A stretch of DNA of 64,000 bases, taken from positions 1,464,892-1,528,891 of the forward strand of contig NZ_LMHK01000001.1 of NCBI RefSeq assembly GCF_001427875.1, written 5' to 3'. Position 1 is the stretch's first letter, and the number at the start of each line of letters is the position of its first letter. The notes beneath the pieces are model-generated. The model was given only the letters and a program-made list of their open reading frames with translations. It did not search any database and was not told where the DNA came from. The position numbers and the translations under genes were made by a program. This document shows, piece by piece, positions 63,019 through 64,000 of the stretch. The DNA is from Devosia sp. Root685 (GTDB lineage Bacteria; Pseudomonadota; Alphaproteobacteria; Rhizobiales; Devosiaceae).

Positions 63019-64000
63019 TTACTCCGCTGCCGGCGCTCCGCGCTTAACAAAACCGTCGGGGTCTTCCTGGGCGAGGGCCAGGGCTTCTTCGGCTTCGGTG
63101 GCTTCGCGCTGGCGGCTCCACATCTGGGCGTAAAGGCCGTTTTGGGCGAGGAGCTGGGCGTGGCTGCCGCGCTCGGCAACGAGACCTTCGCGGAGGACCA
63201 GGATTTCGTCGGCATTGATCACCGTCGAGAGCCGGTGGGCGATGACGACGGTGGTGCGGTTGCGCGAGACGACGTCAAGGGCAGCCTGAATGTCGCGCTC
63301 GGTCTTGGTATCGAGGGCGGAGGTCGCCTCATCGAGGATGAGGATGGACGGGGCCTTCAAAATCGTGCGGGCGATGGCGACGCGCTGCTTTTCGCCGCCC
63401 GAGAGTTTCAGGCCGCGTTCGCCGACCGGGGTTTCATAGCCCTTGGGGAGACGCTCGATGAAGGAGCCGACCTGGGCCATCTGGGCGGCTTGGCGAACCT
63501 CTTCAGCGGATGCACCGGGGCGGCCATATTCGATATTGTAGCCGATGGAGTCGTTGAAGAGCACGGTATCCTGCGGGACCATGCCGATGGTGGAGCGCAG
63601 GCTTTCCTGCGTTACATCGCGCAGGTCCTGCCCATCGATGGTGATGCGGCCGCCGGTGACATCGTAGAAGCGATAGAGGAGGCGCGAGATGGTCGACTTG
63701 CCCGCGCCTGTGGGGCCGACGATGGCGACAGTCTTGCCGGCGGGCACGTCAAAACTGACGCCTTTGAGGATAGGGCGGTCGGCATCGTAGTGGAAGGTGA
63801 CGTCCTCGAAGCGGATGACCGGACCAGAAACGGCGAGCGGCTTCGCATCGGGCTTGTCCTGGATTTCGGGGTCCTTATCGAGGAGCTTGAACATTTCCTC
63901 GATGTCGGTGAGGCCCTGGCGGAGTTCGCGATAGACGAAACCGATGAAATTAAGCGGGCGGTAGACCTGCATCAGGAAGGTGTTGAGCAAGACGAAATCG
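63019..64000 (-). CDS. Atm1/ABCB7-like ABC exporter, carboxyl half (5' end beyond window)
   Basis: About 327 residues are visible. DFVLLNTFLMQVYRPLNFIGFVYRELRQGLTDIEEMF is the last membrane segment typical of Atm1-type exporters. The ATPase domain has Walker A GPTGAGKST, Q-loop MVPQDTVLFND, signature LSGGEKQR, Walker B ILILDEATSALD and the H-loop AHRLST. Atm1 homologues export glutathione-linked sulfur or metal compounds. The start lies outside the window. Confidence 0.9.
   Translation of the reverse strand, partial: DFVLLNTFLMQVYRPLNFIGFVYRELRQGLTDIEEMFKLLDKDPEIQDKPDAKPLAVSGPVIRFEDVTFHYDADRPILKGVSFDVPAGKTVAIVGPTGAGKSTISRLLYRFYDVTGGRITIDGQDLRDVTQESLRSTIGMVPQDTVLFNDSIGYNIEYGRPGASAEEVRQAAQMAQVGSFIERLPKGYETPVGERGLKLSGGEKQRVAIARTILKAPSILILDEATSALDTKTERDIQAALDVVSRNRTTVVIAHRLSTVINADEILVLREGLVAERGSHAQLLAQNGLYAQMWSRQREATEAEEALALAQEDPDGFVKRGAPAAE

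Noticed and set aside
1..64000. tRNA, rRNA or riboswitch genes
   Set aside because: No cloverleaf, rRNA or recognised riboswitch sequence was spotted by eye; a covariance search could still find weak candidates.

Overview
The window is a high-GC chromosomal segment. It most resembles a free-living alphaproteobacterium of the Hyphomicrobiales, Devosia-like in flavour. That is an inference from the density of ABC sugar importers, the large NAD-type glutamate dehydrogenase, the group III truncated haemoglobin, the DUF6894-like protein and the many short palindromic intergenic repeats. No rRNA, tRNA, CRISPR array or phage was seen.

Region 1 (1-16.9 kb) opens with a broken IS30-type element inserted into a palindromic repeat. 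It then carries two divergent operons that look like an undescribed organosulfur pathway. The plus-strand operon (9.87-16.4 kb) encodes two paralogous DszB-like sulfinate desulfinases, a DszC-like and a DszA-like flavin monooxygenase, an FAD monooxygenase and an SDR-like protein. The minus-strand genes encode a peptide-type ABC importer (two permeases, a fused double ATPase and a Tat-exported binding protein), an aldo/keto reductase, a second DszC-like monooxygenase and an NmrA-like protein. An Rrf2 regulator with a 21-bp palindrome in front of it ends tail-to-tail on the plus operon. The organisation suggests import of an organic sulfur compound, oxidation to a sulfone and sulfinate, and desulfination to sulfite, parallel to the 4S pathway; the substrate is unknown.

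Region 2 (17-31.2 kb) holds two CUT1-type carbohydrate importers. One (minus strand) consists of an UgpC/MsmX-like ATPase, a GH2 glycosidase, MalG/MalF-like permeases, a binding protein and a LacI regulator. The other (plus strand) consists of a six-hairpin glycosidase, a Tat-exported binding protein, two permeases and an ATPase.

Region 3 (31.4-41.8 kb) is an arabinose-polysaccharide locus: an ArsR-like regulator, a GH51 arabinofuranosidase, a five-gene peptide-family ABC importer and a GH43-like hydrolase.

Region 4 (41.8-64 kb) is mixed. It has an alpha/beta hydrolase; an O2/ROS module (truncated haemoglobin and a cysteine-rich repressor divergent from sodB); a flavin reductase; NAD-GDH; ParDE and Phd-Doc toxin-antitoxin pairs; fructose bisphosphatase; an AGE epimerase; an SDR; CysQ; a PadR-regulated RND efflux pump; a GNAT acetyltransferase; and the 3' part of an Atm1-like ABC exporter. 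At least three families of palindromic repeats (called A, B and C here) punctuate the intergenic gaps from end to end.
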